Assembly (NCBI RefSeq): GCF_016863275.1
Contig: NZ_BOOO01000017.1
Span: forward strand, 1-64,000
Direction: 5' to 3'
DNA length: 64,000 nucleotides
Source of the DNA: Planotetraspora mira
GTDB lineage: Bacteria > Actinomycetota > Actinomycetes > Streptosporangiales > Streptosporangiaceae
Below are positions 16,670-25,398 of this stretch, in pieces. Made by a program: the position numbers and the translations under genes. The first letter of the stretch is position 1; each line of letters opens with the position of its first letter. The notes under the pieces were generated by a model. The model searched no databases and was not told the origin of the DNA. It saw only the letters and a list, made by a program, of their open reading frames with translations.

Positions 16670-17932
16670 GTGGACGCCGACATCGTCCAGGCCGCGCGCG
16701 GCCTGCTGAACCCGAGGTCGCAGCGTTGGAAGATCGTGGCGCTGGTGGCCATGGCGTCGTGTGCGGTCGCGCTCGCCGTGGGCGTGCTGGTCCATCGGAG
16801 CACCTTCGACCGTTCCATGGCCATCGGCAGGGAGCGGGCCCAGAACGCTTTGGGGCCCGTGGTCGACCAGTACCGGCAGACCGGCGTCGCCGACCCCCTG
16901 AGCGTGCAGGATCCGGACGCGATGCCACCGGCGCTTCTCCGGCAGGACCTGGAACAGGTCGGCTTCTGGTACGACGACCGCAGGCCGGACATCCCGTGGA
17001 TGTGGGCCGCCGAGTCGGTCGACGGCCATGTGATCGCCGTCCAGATGGAGATGGGGTCGGAGTTGCGGAGCCTGCAGGCGCTCGACCGGCACATCGTGGA
17101 GGCCTCGCTCGCCGTGCTCGCCGTCGTCGTGCCGTTGGCGGCGCTGGCCGCCGAGCCGCCCAACCGGCGGTTGAGACGGGTGGCCAGGACCGCGCGGCGC
17201 ATCGCCGACGGCGACCTGGACGCCCGGATCGGAACGGCCGGGCGGGCACGTGACGAGATCACCGACATCTCCTCGGCCGTCGACTCGATGGCGGGCGCTC
17301 TGCAGGAACGGCTGCTCACCGAGCAGCGCTTCACCGCCGATGTCGCCCACGAACTGCGCACCCCGCTGATGGGCCTGCTCACCGCGTCCGAACTGCTGCC
17401 GGAGAGCGAGGCGACCGACCTGGTCCGCGACCGGGTCCAGGTGTTGCGGACGCTGGTCGAGAACCTGCTGGAGATCTCCCGTCTCGACGCGGGCGCCGAA
17501 TCGGCCGATCACGCCGTCGTGCCGTTGGACCAGGTCGTCGAGGAGTCCGTACGCCGTGCGGGACTTCAGGCCAGGCTGACGGTGACGGGCGATCCCGTCG
17601 CCGACACCGATCCCCGCCGGCTCGACCGGATCGTCGCCAACCTGGTCGCCAACGCGCACCGTCATGGACGGCCGCCGGTCGAGGTCGCCGTCGACGGGAC
17701 GACGATCGTCATACGTGATCACGGTCCCGGCTTCCCCGGCGAGTTGCTGGCGGACGGGCCGCAGCGCTTCAGGACCGGGGCGGCGGAGCGCGGCCACGGC
17801 CACGGCCTCGGCCTGACCATCGCCCTCGGCCAGGCCCGGGTGATCGGCGCCGAGCTCACCTTCCGCAACGCCCCCGACGGCGGCGCGGTCGCCGTACTCC
17901 GGCTCCGAGGCCGTACGCGGCCCGAGGGCTGA
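16670..17932 (+). CDS. CseC-like membrane sensor histidine kinase
   Basis: 420 residues. The GTG start lies 1 base after the response-regulator stop, so translation is coupled. Two membrane helices (about 25-45 and 142-162) flank an extracytoplasmic sensor of roughly 95 residues. HAMP, dimerisation/phosphoacceptor (FTADVAHELRTPLMGL) and HATPase domains follow, the last with an N box (RIVANLVANAHRHG), DHGPGFPG and GHGHGLGLTIAL. The pair most resembles CseB/CseC, which respond to envelope damage. The signal sensed here is unknown. Confidence 0.9.
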   Translation: MDADIVQAARGLLNPRSQRWKIVALVAMASCAVALAVGVLVHRSTFDRSMAIGRERAQNALGPVVDQYRQTGVADPLSVQDPDAMPPALLRQDLEQVGFWYDDRRPDIPWMWAAESVDGHVIAVQMEMGSELRSLQALDRHIVEASLAVLAVVVPLAALAAEPPNRRLRRVARTARRIADGDLDARIGTAGRARDEITDISSAVDSMAGALQERLLTEQRFTADVAHELRTPLMGLLTASELLPESEATDLVRDRVQVLRTLVENLLEISRLDAGAESADHAVVPLDQVVEESVRRAGLQARLTVTGDPVADTDPRRLDRIVANLVANAHRHGRPPVEVAVDGTTIVIRDHGPGFPGELLADGPQRFRTGAAERGHGHGLGLTIALGQARVIGAELTFRNAPDGGAVAVLRLRGRTRPEG

Positions 17933-18244
17933 TACACATCCGAAACGCGCCTGAGCGGTCGCGGAGACGCGGCGCCGACGCAACGGATGCCCGCACACGG
18001 CAGAGTCGACCGGTGTGAACGGCGGTCGTTCGAGGTGATGCCGATCCCCTCTGGGACATCGGGATCATCCGCTTACACCGCCGATGCTCGGGTAGCCTGC
18101 GAGGCGAAGATGATCCTGCACGCGTACACCGCTCCCCAAAGGGATCTCCTGACCGGTTGGGATAACGGCCAGAAGGTGGTCGCCGCGGTTCAAGACTCGC
18201 TGCCCTCGGCTCTGGCGGCACGCCAAAGGGGGAAGTGAAGCCAC
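17933..18244. other. Intergenic stretch with a doubtful small ORF
   Basis: 312 bases between the kinase and the EEP-family gene. An open frame from 17987 to 18238 (83 codons; internal ATG at 18110 giving 42 codons, ending ...ALAARQRGK) ends 6 bases before the next gene. Its first half has weak third-position GC bias and no recognisable domain, so it is probably not coding; the last 42 codons are somewhat more gene-like. Otherwise no terminator or operator stands out. Confidence 0.3.
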
Positions 18245-19240
18245 ATGACGACGACCGTCGACGCCACCTCGCAAGAGGGGGGCGGCCCTGGCACCGACAG
18301 CCGGCGTCGTTGGCAGGAGGCCGGAATGTGGCGGCGGGGGCGGATCATCGCAGGCCTGGCGGTCCTGCCTGTCCTGGTGATGTTGCTGCACGCCCACATC
18401 CCCAACCGGACCGGCAACTTCGGCAGTCTCACCGAGACCTTCCTGCCCTGGACGGGGCTGGCCGTCCCCCTGCTCGCGGCGTTCGCGCTGGCCCGCCGCT
18501 CGGCGACCGCCCTCGTCGCCCTGACGCTGCCCGCCGTCATCTGGCTCGCGCTCTTCGGCCGTACGCTCACCGACAAGCGAGAGGACGGCGGGGACCTGAT
18601 CGTCGCCTCCCACAACGTCAACAACGACAACCCGGACCCGACGGGCACCGCGCGGGCCCTCATCGCGTCGGGCGCCGACGTGGTCGGGCTCGAGGAGCTC
18701 ACCGCCTCCGCGGTGCCGATCTATGAGAAGGCCCTGGCCGGCGCGTACAAGTACCACGCGATCCGGGGCACCGTCGGCCTGTGGAGCAAGTACCCCATGA
18801 GCGGCACTCGGTCGGTCGGCATCGTGGAGTGGTCCCGCGCCCTGCGCAGCACCGTCCAAACTCCCCGCGGGCCCGTGGCCGTCTTCGTCGCCCATCTCCC
18901 GTCGGTGCGGGTCAATCTCGACGCAGGCTTCACCGCCGACCAACGCGACGCGTCCGCCCGGCTCCTCGCCGAGGCCCTGCGCGACGACCCGGTCTCGAAG
19001 GCGATCCTGGTGGGCGACTTCAACGGCACGGCCAACGACAGGGCTCTGGCCCCGGTGACCTCGCAGATGCGCTCGGCGCAGGGCGCGGCGGGTGACGGCT
19101 TCGGGTTCAGCTGGCCCGCGGCGTTCCCCATGGCCCGCATCGACCAGATCCTCGTCAGGGGCGTCGAGCCGGTCTCGTCCTGGACGTTGCCCGCCACCGG
19201 CAGCGATCACCTGCCCGTGGCCGCGTCCGTCGACTACTGA
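18245..19240 (+). CDS. Membrane-anchored endonuclease/exonuclease/phosphatase-family protein
   Basis: 331 residues. The N-terminal third has about three hydrophobic helices (ending near residue 105), as in EEP proteins displayed outside the membrane. The C-terminal EEP fold shows its metal and catalytic motifs: ASHNVNNDNPD, GLEELTA, VFVAHLPS, LVGDFNGTAND and GSDHLPVAASV. Such proteins act as phosphodiesterases or phosphatases; the substrate may be lipid, nucleotide or nucleic acid. The ATG has GGGGGAAG upstream. It converges with the methyltransferase gene, 5 bases apart. Confidence 0.87.
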   Translation: MTTTVDATSQEGGGPGTDSRRRWQEAGMWRRGRIIAGLAVLPVLVMLLHAHIPNRTGNFGSLTETFLPWTGLAVPLLAAFALARRSATALVALTLPAVIWLALFGRTLTDKREDGGDLIVASHNVNNDNPDPTGTARALIASGADVVGLEELTASAVPIYEKALAGAYKYHAIRGTVGLWSKYPMSGTRSVGIVEWSRALRSTVQTPRGPVAVFVAHLPSVRVNLDAGFTADQRDASARLLAEALRDDPVSKAILVGDFNGTANDRALAPVTSQMRSAQGAAGDGFGFSWPAAFPMARIDQILVRGVEPVSSWTLPATGSDHLPVAASVDY

Positions 19241-19245
19241 CGGGT

Positions 19246-20193
19246 TCAGCGCCTGCGGGCGAGGGTGACGCCGTCCCGCACGGGCAACATCACCGAGTCG
19301 ACCCGGGCGTCGGTGGCGATGAGATCGTTCAGGCGGCGCATCGCCAGATGGCGCTCCTCCTGGTAGGCCGGGTCCATGACGCGGCCGCCGAGGAACACGT
19401 TGTCCAGGACGACCAGGCCACCGGGACGCAGTCGCTGGACGATCTCCTCGTAGTAGGCCGGGTAGTTCTCCTTGTCGGCGTCGATGAAGGCGATGTCGAC
19501 GTACGGCTCGGCGGGGAGCGCGCGCAGCGTCTCGAGGGCCGGACCGACCTTCAGGTCGATGCGGTCCGCCACACCGGCGCGCTCCCAGTAGTCCCTGGCG
19601 ATGGAGGTCCACTCGTCACTGACGTCGCAGGCGAGCAGCCGCCCGTCCTCGGGCAGTCCCTGGGCGATGCAGATCGAGGAGTAGCCGGTGAACACCCCCA
19701 CCTCGATGGCGTGGCGCGCGCCGACCAGGCGCACCAGCATGGTCAGCAGCGCGCCCTCGTCCCGGGAGACCTGCATGCCCGACGCGTCGCCGGCGGCCTC
19801 CCGCGTCTTGACGACCAGTTCGTCGAGCACGTCGCCGGCCGGCGTGCAGTGATCGAGCAGATAGTCGCCGACGACGGGATCGACGAGCTGCAGCGAACTC
19901 CCCGAGACGGGCTCCGTCCAGTCGACGACGAGCGACTCCTGGGTGGCGAAACGCAGCAGGTGGCGGGTCACGACGTCCTGGACGCCCGCCACGCCTTCCG
20001 CGTCACCGGCAGTCACGATCATGCCGAGGTGATCTCCGGACGGCGTGAGCACGCAGGTCCCCTGGGCGAAGGTGAGGGTCCCTCTGCCGTCGCCGGAGAG
20101 TTCCGCGGTCGTCTTGTGGCCCATATGCGAGATGAGCTGCTTTATGTAGCGAGAAGAGCGGGAGGTCGCGACATGTGCCGTCGAGACGGGCAT
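19246..20193 (-). CDS. DUF2218 domain fused to a class I O-methyltransferase
   Basis: 315 residues. The first ~100 (MPVSTAHVATSRSSRYIKQL ... VVDWTEP) are a DUF2218 domain, normally a small free-standing protein. Residues ~105-315 are a caffeoyl-CoA-type O-methyltransferase: EVGVFTGYSSICIAQGL for SAM binding, VSDEWTSIARDYW, FIDADKENYPAYYE for metal and substrate, and LVVLDNVFLGGRV. It would methylate a small hydroxylated molecule. The ATG has AAGGAT upstream. It is divergent from an ArsR-like regulator, with two related inverted repeats between, so repression by that protein is likely. Confidence 0.87.
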   Translation of the reverse strand: MPVSTAHVATSRSSRYIKQLISHMGHKTTAELSGDGRGTLTFAQGTCVLTPSGDHLGMIVTAGDAEGVAGVQDVVTRHLLRFATQESLVVDWTEPVSGSSLQLVDPVVGDYLLDHCTPAGDVLDELVVKTREAAGDASGMQVSRDEGALLTMLVRLVGARHAIEVGVFTGYSSICIAQGLPEDGRLLACDVSDEWTSIARDYWERAGVADRIDLKVGPALETLRALPAEPYVDIAFIDADKENYPAYYEEIVQRLRPGGLVVLDNVFLGGRVMDPAYQEERHLAMRRLNDLIATDARVDSVMLPVRDGVTLARRR

Positions 20194-20215
20194 CGAAGAT
20201 CCTTCAACTAGGGCG

Positions 20216-20239
20216 AAGCGTCGAGAATCCTCAACGCTT
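20216..20239. promoter_or_regulatory. Operator copy 1, AAGCGT-N12-ACGCTT
   Basis: Perfect 6-base arms separated by 12 bases, 23 bases upstream of the methyltransferase start. A related copy lies 58 bases away near the regulator start; the two 27-base segments match at about 20 positions. Confidence 0.65.
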
Positions 20240-20273
20240 GAACGAGTCTGAGGTTCGGCCCGGCCGTTTGTCA

Positions 20274-20297
20274 AAGCGTCGACATTCCTAGACACTT
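20274..20297. promoter_or_regulatory. Operator copy 2, AAGCGT-N12-ACaCTT
   Basis: Same spacing as copy 1 with one arm mismatch. It ends 5 bases before the GTG of the adjacent regulator, where binding would block its transcription. Confidence 0.6.
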
Positions 20298-20302
20298 GGC
20301 CT

Positions 20303-20857
20303 GTGGAAGACGAGCCGACCGAGCAGGAGCACCTGGTCCTGCGCTCACCGGCGCAGTTCAAGGCACTGGGGCATCCGGTGCGCCACCGCCTGGTGAACGT
20401 CCTGCGCCAGCGGCCCGCGACGCTCGGCCAGTTGACCGCGGCGCTCGGCTCGACCAAGGGGACCATCGGCTATCACATGCGGATCCTCCGGGAAGCGGGC
20501 CTCGTCAGGCTGGCGTCCACCCGGCAGGTGCGAGGCGGCACCGAGCAGTACTTCGCACTGGTCAGCCGGGGCTTCAAGCTCCACGAGGAATCCGGGGTCG
20601 GCCCGGAGTTCCTCATCAACGCCGCCCTGGCCGAAATGTTGCCCCCACGTCCCGGGCAGGGAGGGCGCACGCTGCTGCGCCACCTCTGGCTCACGCCGGA
20701 CGAGGCCGACGCGCTCGCCACGCGACTCCAGGCGTACGCCACGGACCCGCCCCCCGCCGACAGTTCCCGAGGCGAGGCGTACGGCCTTCTGGTCAGCCTG
20801 TATGCGGCCGACATCCCTGCCCTGTCCCCCGACGAACACGACGCGGAATCCCGCTGA
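20303..20857 (+). CDS. ArsR-like winged-helix transcriptional regulator
   Basis: 184 residues. An N-terminal winged helix (FKALGHPVRHRLVNVLRQRP, TLGQLTAALGSTKGTIGYHM, ILREAGLVRL) is followed by a C-terminal helical region rich in Leu/Ala, as in HTH_20-type regulators related to ArsR. No metal-binding cysteines are present. The GTG at 20303 has no RBS and may be translated from a leaderless transcript. It faces the DUF2218-methyltransferase gene; two inverted repeats in between make it the probable repressor of both. Confidence 0.85.
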   Translation: MEDEPTEQEHLVLRSPAQFKALGHPVRHRLVNVLRQRPATLGQLTAALGSTKGTIGYHMRILREAGLVRLASTRQVRGGTEQYFALVSRGFKLHEESGVGPEFLINAALAEMLPPRPGQGGRTLLRHLWLTPDEADALATRLQAYATDPPPADSSRGEAYGLLVSLYAADIPALSPDEHDAESR

Positions 20858-21055
20858 ACTCGCCGAGGTCAATCGCCGATCCGGCTTTCGCCTGCCGCCG
20901 TTTCCGCCGAGTGACTGTTCGCCGCGTTCTCCGGTCATTCCTGGAATGGAGGGGCCGGAAATTCAAACGCGTCCGCCCGTGACACAACGGTGTTCAAACC
21001 TTCTTCCGCGAGCCGCCGTCAAAAGGTCGACGGGGAATCAGCCGAGGGGGAGAAC

Positions 21056-22033
21056 ATGAGATCACTACGGGGAGCACTGACCGCGGCGGGGGCGGTCACG
21101 GCCCTGACTCTGGTGTCCGGAGCGGCCTGGGAGCCGGCCGCCACGACCCCGACGGCGGCCGCCGTGACATCGAAGTCTTCGGCCGCCGCCGCTTCACCGG
21201 CCACCGGCCAGGCCGGCGGGGTCTACATGCGGTTCGGCGCGAAGGGCACGGCCCAGGTCGTCTGGGCTCGGCCGGGCGAACCCCTGCGGGTGGCGACGCT
21301 GGGCGGCGGAAAGCACATCACCCAGTTCGCGGTGTCACCGGACGGCACCAAAGTGGCCTGGATCCATCAGGGAAAGGTCCACGTCACCCGCTACAACGCG
21401 ACCGGCCGTGCGATCGGGGACCGGACGATCGCCACGGACGCGGGCCACGCGCCCTGCGAGACCCCGGTCTTCTCCCCGAACTCGACGACCGTCGCCTACC
21501 CGTCCCGGGCGAAGTCCGCGGTGCCGATCATCGCGGCCGCCAAGGCGGACGGGACGGGGAGACACGTCATCGGGCGGAGCGAGGGCTCGTGTCACCTCGC
21601 CTGGTCGGGCGACGGCCGCTACCTGGCCGGATACTCGGGCGGCACGGGAGGCGTCCACCTGCTCGACGTCAGGACGCGCACGTCGAGGAAGGCCGTCGGC
21701 ATCAAGTACGCCAACCATGTCCAGAGCCTTTCACCCGACGGCCGCCGGGTGATCGTCCACCGGCTCACCCCTGCCGATCCGGGCGGCGACGGCCTGTGGC
21801 CCTTCGGGTTCCCTCCCTCGATCGTCGACACGAAGACGGGGAAGAAGGTCACCATCCCCGTTCGCGGCACCCTGATCGGCGCCATGTACCTCAAGGACGG
21901 CCGCCTGGTGGTCCGCGTCCAGGGCAGGGCGCACCACACGCTCGTGGTCGTGGGCGCCGACGGCGAGATCCAGCGGCGCACGGCGGAGCCCGCGAAGGTC
22001 CGCCAGGACGCACTGGCCGCCTTTCTGAAGTGA
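21056..22033 (+). CDS. Secreted beta-propeller-like (TolB/WD40-type) protein
   Basis: 325 residues from an ATG with GAGGGGGAG upstream. A signal peptide (MRSLRGALTAAGAVTALTLV...) and a low-complexity Ala/Thr linker precede repeated blades of the type VSPDGTKVAWIHQGKVHVTR, FSPNSTTVAYPSRAKSAVPI, WSGDGRYLAGYSGGTGGVHL and LSPDGRRVIVHRL. These are TolB/WD40-like repeats, giving a propeller outside the cell that probably binds a partner rather than catalyses. The gene is flanked by intergenic DNA on both sides (198 bases before it hold nothing notable) and converges on the RclR-type gene. Confidence 0.8.
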   Translation: MRSLRGALTAAGAVTALTLVSGAAWEPAATTPTAAAVTSKSSAAAASPATGQAGGVYMRFGAKGTAQVVWARPGEPLRVATLGGGKHITQFAVSPDGTKVAWIHQGKVHVTRYNATGRAIGDRTIATDAGHAPCETPVFSPNSTTVAYPSRAKSAVPIIAAAKADGTGRHVIGRSEGSCHLAWSGDGRYLAGYSGGTGGVHLLDVRTRTSRKAVGIKYANHVQSLSPDGRRVIVHRLTPADPGGDGLWPFGFPPSIVDTKTGKKVTIPVRGTLIGAMYLKDGRLVVRVQGRAHHTLVVVGADGEIQRRTAEPAKVRQDALAAFLK

Positions 22034-22058
22034 CCGGTGGAATGCACGCTCTTTTCGG

Positions 22059-22970
22059 CTATGAGCGGGTCGCGTTCCGCCGGAATCGGGCCGGAGTGGT
22101 GGCCGTCGCCGTACGGAATGCTCGGCCGAAGGCCGATTCCGACCGGTAGCCGACCTCGGCGGCGACGGCACCGACCGGCCGGTCGGTGCCGGTGAGAAGT
22201 TCGGCCGCGGTCATCATCCGGATGCGGGTGAGGAAGTCCCCGACGGTCATGCCCGTGCCGCGGGTGAAGTGGCGGATGAAGGTGGCGCGCGACATCGAGG
22301 CGAGCCGGGCGAAGTCGGCGATGGTCCAGTCGTGTCCGGGGTCGCGGAGCACAGCGTCGATGGCCGTCCTCAGGCGCTCGTCGTCGACGGCCGTCCAGAG
22401 GGCGTCGCCGGCAAGACGGCGGTTCGACGTGCTGCGCAGGACCATCGCGAGGAGTGCGTCACACAGGGATATCACGATCGCCTCCGTGCCCGGGCCGTCG
22501 TTCTGCGCCTCGCTGCGCATCAGCGCGCTCAGCATCCGCACCGGTTCACTCGATTCGGCGCCGAAGGACACGTGCAGGGGGTCGGGCAGGGTCTCGAAGA
22601 GCAGTCCGCCTGCGCCCGGACCGAACGCGTAGTGACCGCAGAACAGATCGATCTCGCTCTCGGCACCCTGGCTTCGCGCGGTCAGGAACGCGACGCCGGC
22701 CTCTTCGACCACCGGTCCCGGGCGGCCCACGCCGCGTGTGTGGACGCGGTGCGCCGTCCCTCGTGGAAGCAGCACGACGTCCCCGGGCCTCAGATCGATG
22801 CTCCGGTCGGCCAGTTCGAGGGTGCACTCGCCCTCGAGGAGGAGATGGAAGGGCGCCTCGCCCGCAGGACGTACGGGGTTGTCGAGCGTCGAGTTACCGG
22901 CGAGCAGGCAGCGCTTGTCGATGCCGCCCCGCAGGCGGGCCAGGCGGATCAGATGACTTATCGAGTCCAT
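22059..22970 (-). CDS. rclR: RclR-type AraC-family regulator (reactive chlorine sensor)
   Basis: 303 residues: N-terminal cupin (LRPGDVVLLPRGTAHRVHTR) and two C-terminal AraC helix-turn-helix motifs (TIADFARLASMSRATFIRHF; AVGAVAAEVGYRSESAFGRA written as PVGAVAAEVGYRS here). The start MDSISHLIRLARLRGGIDKR followed by C21 parallels E. coli RclR, and C111 in FCGHYAF appears to match the second redox Cys of that protein. RclR is oxidised by hypochlorous acid and activates rclA. Here the divergent neighbour is an RclA-type flavoprotein, reproducing the E. coli pair. The assignment is by recalled similarity; ligand response is inferred. Confidence 0.78.
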   Translation of the reverse strand: MDSISHLIRLARLRGGIDKRCLLAGNSTLDNPVRPAGEAPFHLLLEGECTLELADRSIDLRPGDVVLLPRGTAHRVHTRGVGRPGPVVEEAGVAFLTARSQGAESEIDLFCGHYAFGPGAGGLLFETLPDPLHVSFGAESSEPVRMLSALMRSEAQNDGPGTEAIVISLCDALLAMVLRSTSNRRLAGDALWTAVDDERLRTAIDAVLRDPGHDWTIADFARLASMSRATFIRHFTRGTGMTVGDFLTRIRMMTAAELLTGTDRPVGAVAAEVGYRSESAFGRAFRTATATTPARFRRNATRS

Positions 22971-23005
22971 GATACTTTCGCGATAGAAACTGAGACTTCA
23001 TCGCC

Positions 23006-23035
23006 TTGTCGGCTCTCTCGTTCAAGATGGATTCT
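23006..23035 (+). promoter_or_regulatory. Candidate leaderless promoter of rclA
   Basis: TTGTCG (23006-23011), an 18-base spacer and GATTCT (23030-23035) end 6 bases before the ATG at 23042. Together with the lack of an RBS, this suggests transcription starts at the ATG. Confidence 0.45.
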
Positions 23036-23041
23036 AGACGT

Positions 23042-24427
23042 ATGAACGAAATGAGCACCGTTTTGAACGTCGATGTCCTGGTGATCGGGTTCGGCAAGGG
23101 GGGCAAGACGCTCGCCGCGACGATGGGCCGGCTGGGCAGGCGTGTGGTGATGGTCGAGCAGTCCGACCAGATGTACGGCGGCACCTGCATCAACATCGGG
23201 TGTGTGCCGACCAAGGCGCTGGTCCATCACGCCGAGTCGCGCCGCCGGGACGACACGGCACAGGAGTGGTACCAGCAGGCCGTCGGAACCGTGGAGAAGC
23301 TGACCACCCTGCTTCGTGGCAAGAACTTCCAGATGCTGGACACGATCGACACCGTGACGGTCGTCACCGGCCGCGCGCGGTTCGTCGGCCCCAAGACCGT
23401 CGAGGTCGGCGCCGGCGCCGACCGGCTCACGATCAACGCGGAGACGATCGTGGTCAACACCGGGTCCGAACCGATGATCCCGGACATCCCCGGCCTGCGA
23501 ACCAGCAAGTACGCCACGACCAGCACCGATCTGATCAGCACGACAGAGTTGCCCCGGCGACTCGCCGTCCTCGGCGGAGGCTATCTCGGCATCGAGTTCG
23601 CCGCGATGTACCGCCGGTTCGGCGCCGAGGTCACCGTCCTGGAGGTCTCCCCGCAGATCTTGCGGCGCGAGGACGACGACGTGGCCGCGGCCGCCGTCGA
23701 CATCCTCGTCGGCCAGGGCATCACCCTCGTCACAGGAGCGCAGGTCACCGAGGTCCGCGACGGGGACGACAGCGCGACCGTCGTCTACGAGAAGGACGGT
23801 CGGCGGCTCACGCTGGAAGCCGACAGCATCCTCGTCGCCACCGGCCGCTCGCCGGCCACCCGCGGGCTCGGTCTCGAAGCGGCCGGGGTCCGCACCACCG
23901 GGCGCGGGGCGATCGAGGTCGACGAACATCTGCGCACCAGCCGGGGGCACATCTTCGCGGTCGGCGACGTGAACGGAGGACCGCAGTTCACCTACATCTC
24001 GCTGGACGACAACCGCATAGTCGCCGACCAGCTGATCGGCACAGGCGCGCGATCCACGGCGGACCGGCAGGCGGTCCCGCACACCCTGTTCATGACGCCG
24101 CCGCTGTCCACGGTCGGGCTCACAGAAAGGCAGGCACGTGACCAGGGACACACGGTGAAGATCGCAAGCAAGCCCATCGCGGAGATCGCCGCGATGCCCC
24201 GGGCCAGGATCGTCGAGGAGACCCGCGGACTGATGAAGTTCGTCATCGACGCCGGCACCGACCGGATCCTCGGCGCGGCCCTGCTCAGCGTCGACTCGCA
24301 GGAGCTCATCAACACGGTCGCCCTCGCCATGCGCCACGCGGTGACGGCCGGTGAGCTCCGCGACACCATCTACACCCACCCCAGCTCGACCGAGGGATTC
24401 AACGAGGTCCTCGCCGCGGCCTCGTGA
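23042..24427 (+). CDS. rclA: RclA-type FAD-dependent pyridine nucleotide-disulfide oxidoreductase
   Basis: 461 residues. FAD motif VIGFGKGGKTLAA, then the redox-active disulfide GGTCINIGCVPTK (C49, C54), NAD motif LAVLGGGYLGIEFAAMY, FAVGDVNGG, and a dimerisation domain ending with THPSSTEGF, which holds the His-Glu pair of the disulfide reductase family. The N-terminal GFGKxGKTLA and YGGTCINIGC follow E. coli RclA, a Cu(II)/flavin reductase protecting against reactive chlorine. The divergent RclR-type regulator supports this over mercuric reductase or lipoamide dehydrogenase. Starts at 23051 or 23027 are possible. Confidence 0.85.
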   Translation: MNEMSTVLNVDVLVIGFGKGGKTLAATMGRLGRRVVMVEQSDQMYGGTCINIGCVPTKALVHHAESRRRDDTAQEWYQQAVGTVEKLTTLLRGKNFQMLDTIDTVTVVTGRARFVGPKTVEVGAGADRLTINAETIVVNTGSEPMIPDIPGLRTSKYATTSTDLISTTELPRRLAVLGGGYLGIEFAAMYRRFGAEVTVLEVSPQILRREDDDVAAAAVDILVGQGITLVTGAQVTEVRDGDDSATVVYEKDGRRLTLEADSILVATGRSPATRGLGLEAAGVRTTGRGAIEVDEHLRTSRGHIFAVGDVNGGPQFTYISLDDNRIVADQLIGTGARSTADRQAVPHTLFMTPPLSTVGLTERQARDQGHTVKIASKPIAEIAAMPRARIVEETRGLMKFVIDAGTDRILGAALLSVDSQELINTVALAMRHAVTAGELRDTIYTHPSSTEGFNEVLAAAS

Positions 24428-24519
24428 GACATGACTCACGCGGTGCGCTCCCCCGGTCGCGGAGGATCTCAGATGTAAGCGGATCGACCGTGGGGGGCCG
24501 AAGCGCGCTGCCATATCTC

Positions 24520-25269
24520 CTAGATCTGGGCGAACCCGCCGTCGACCGGCAGGTCGATTCCGTTGATGCCACTGGCGTCGTCAGACGCCAGGAACGTGAC
24601 GGCGGCGGCGACCTCGTCCGGCTGGATGTTGCGGCCGCCGGGCATCTCGGCCGCGAGCTGACCGAAGAAGTCCTCGACGTCGAGGTCTCCGGCGAGGGCC
24701 GCGAGTCCGGGTGTTACCGTGCGGCCGGGGCTGACCGCGTTGACACGGATGCGGCGACCGGAGAGCTCCTGCAACCAGGAACGGACGAGGTTGCGGCCGG
24801 CGGCCTTCGTGGCCGCGTAGACACTGCGGCCCGGACCGCCCTTCACCCCGTCCACGGAGGACGTGACGATGATCGCGCCGCCGTCCGTGATCAGCGGGAG
24901 CGCCTTCTCGACGGTGAGGACCAGCCCCTTGACGTTGATGTCCAGGTGGCGGTCCACGAGGTCCTCGGTGATGGCGCCCAGGCTGTGCCCCTGCAGGATC
25001 GAGGCGTTGGCGAACAGGATGTCGATCCTCCCCCGGGTCTCCCGTACGCGTGCGTAGAGGCGATCGAGGTCGTCCGCCTTGGACACGTCCGCCTGCACGG
25101 CGATGACGTCGCCTCCGAGTTCCGCGACCGCCTTGTCGAGCTCCGCCTGCCGGCGGCCCGCGATGACGACGGAGGCCCCTTCCGCGAGGAATCGGCGGGC
25201 GGTGGCCAAACCGATTCCTGTCGACCCACCGGTGATGACGGCGGTCTTGCCCGCGAGCACTTCTGACAC
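24520..25269 (-). CDS. SDR-family oxidoreductase
   Basis: 249 residues from a GTG at 25269 with GGGGGAG upstream. Cofactor motif TGGSTGIGLA, an unusual FANAS in place of NNAG, catalytic Ser in IIVTSSVDG and YAATK, and a C-terminal NGIDLPVDGGFAQI. AGRRQAELDK after beta-2 suggests NADP(H). The substrate is unknown. It is divergent from a TetR gene, with three identical 14-bp palindromes between them, so it is almost certainly that repressor's target. Confidence 0.88.
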   Translation of the reverse strand: MSEVLAGKTAVITGGSTGIGLATARRFLAEGASVVIAGRRQAELDKAVAELGGDVIAVQADVSKADDLDRLYARVRETRGRIDILFANASILQGHSLGAITEDLVDRHLDINVKGLVLTVEKALPLITDGGAIIVTSSVDGVKGGPGRSVYAATKAAGRNLVRSWLQELSGRRIRVNAVSPGRTVTPGLAALAGDLDVEDFFGQLAAEMPGGRNIQPDEVAAAVTFLASDDASGINGIDLPVDGGFAQI

Positions 25270-25331
25270 GACTCCCCCTTCGGCTCCGGCACACACCGGC
25301 GTCGGTGCCGGCGGCTGAAGCAGCAGTTCAT

Positions 25332-25345
25332 GGACCGATCGGTCC
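25332..25345. promoter_or_regulatory. TetR operator palindrome, copy 1
   Basis: Perfect palindrome GGACCGATCGGTCC. The second copy begins one base after it ends, and a third lies 53 bases further on. The form is typical of TetR-family operators. Confidence 0.8.
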
Positions 25346-25346
25346 C

Positions 25347-25360
25347 GGACCGATCGGTCC
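25347..25360. promoter_or_regulatory. TetR operator palindrome, copy 2
   Basis: Identical GGACCGATCGGTCC, offset 15 bases from copy 1. Overlapping or adjacent dimers could bind cooperatively over the SDR promoter. Confidence 0.8.
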
Positions 25361-25398
25361 CATATTGGACAAGGCGCTGACCGAAGTCAACTTTTGAA

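Noticed and set aside
22971-23041. RclR operator in the rclR-rclA gap
   Set aside because: Only a 4-base dyad (TTTC/GAAA) was seen; too weak to list as a site.
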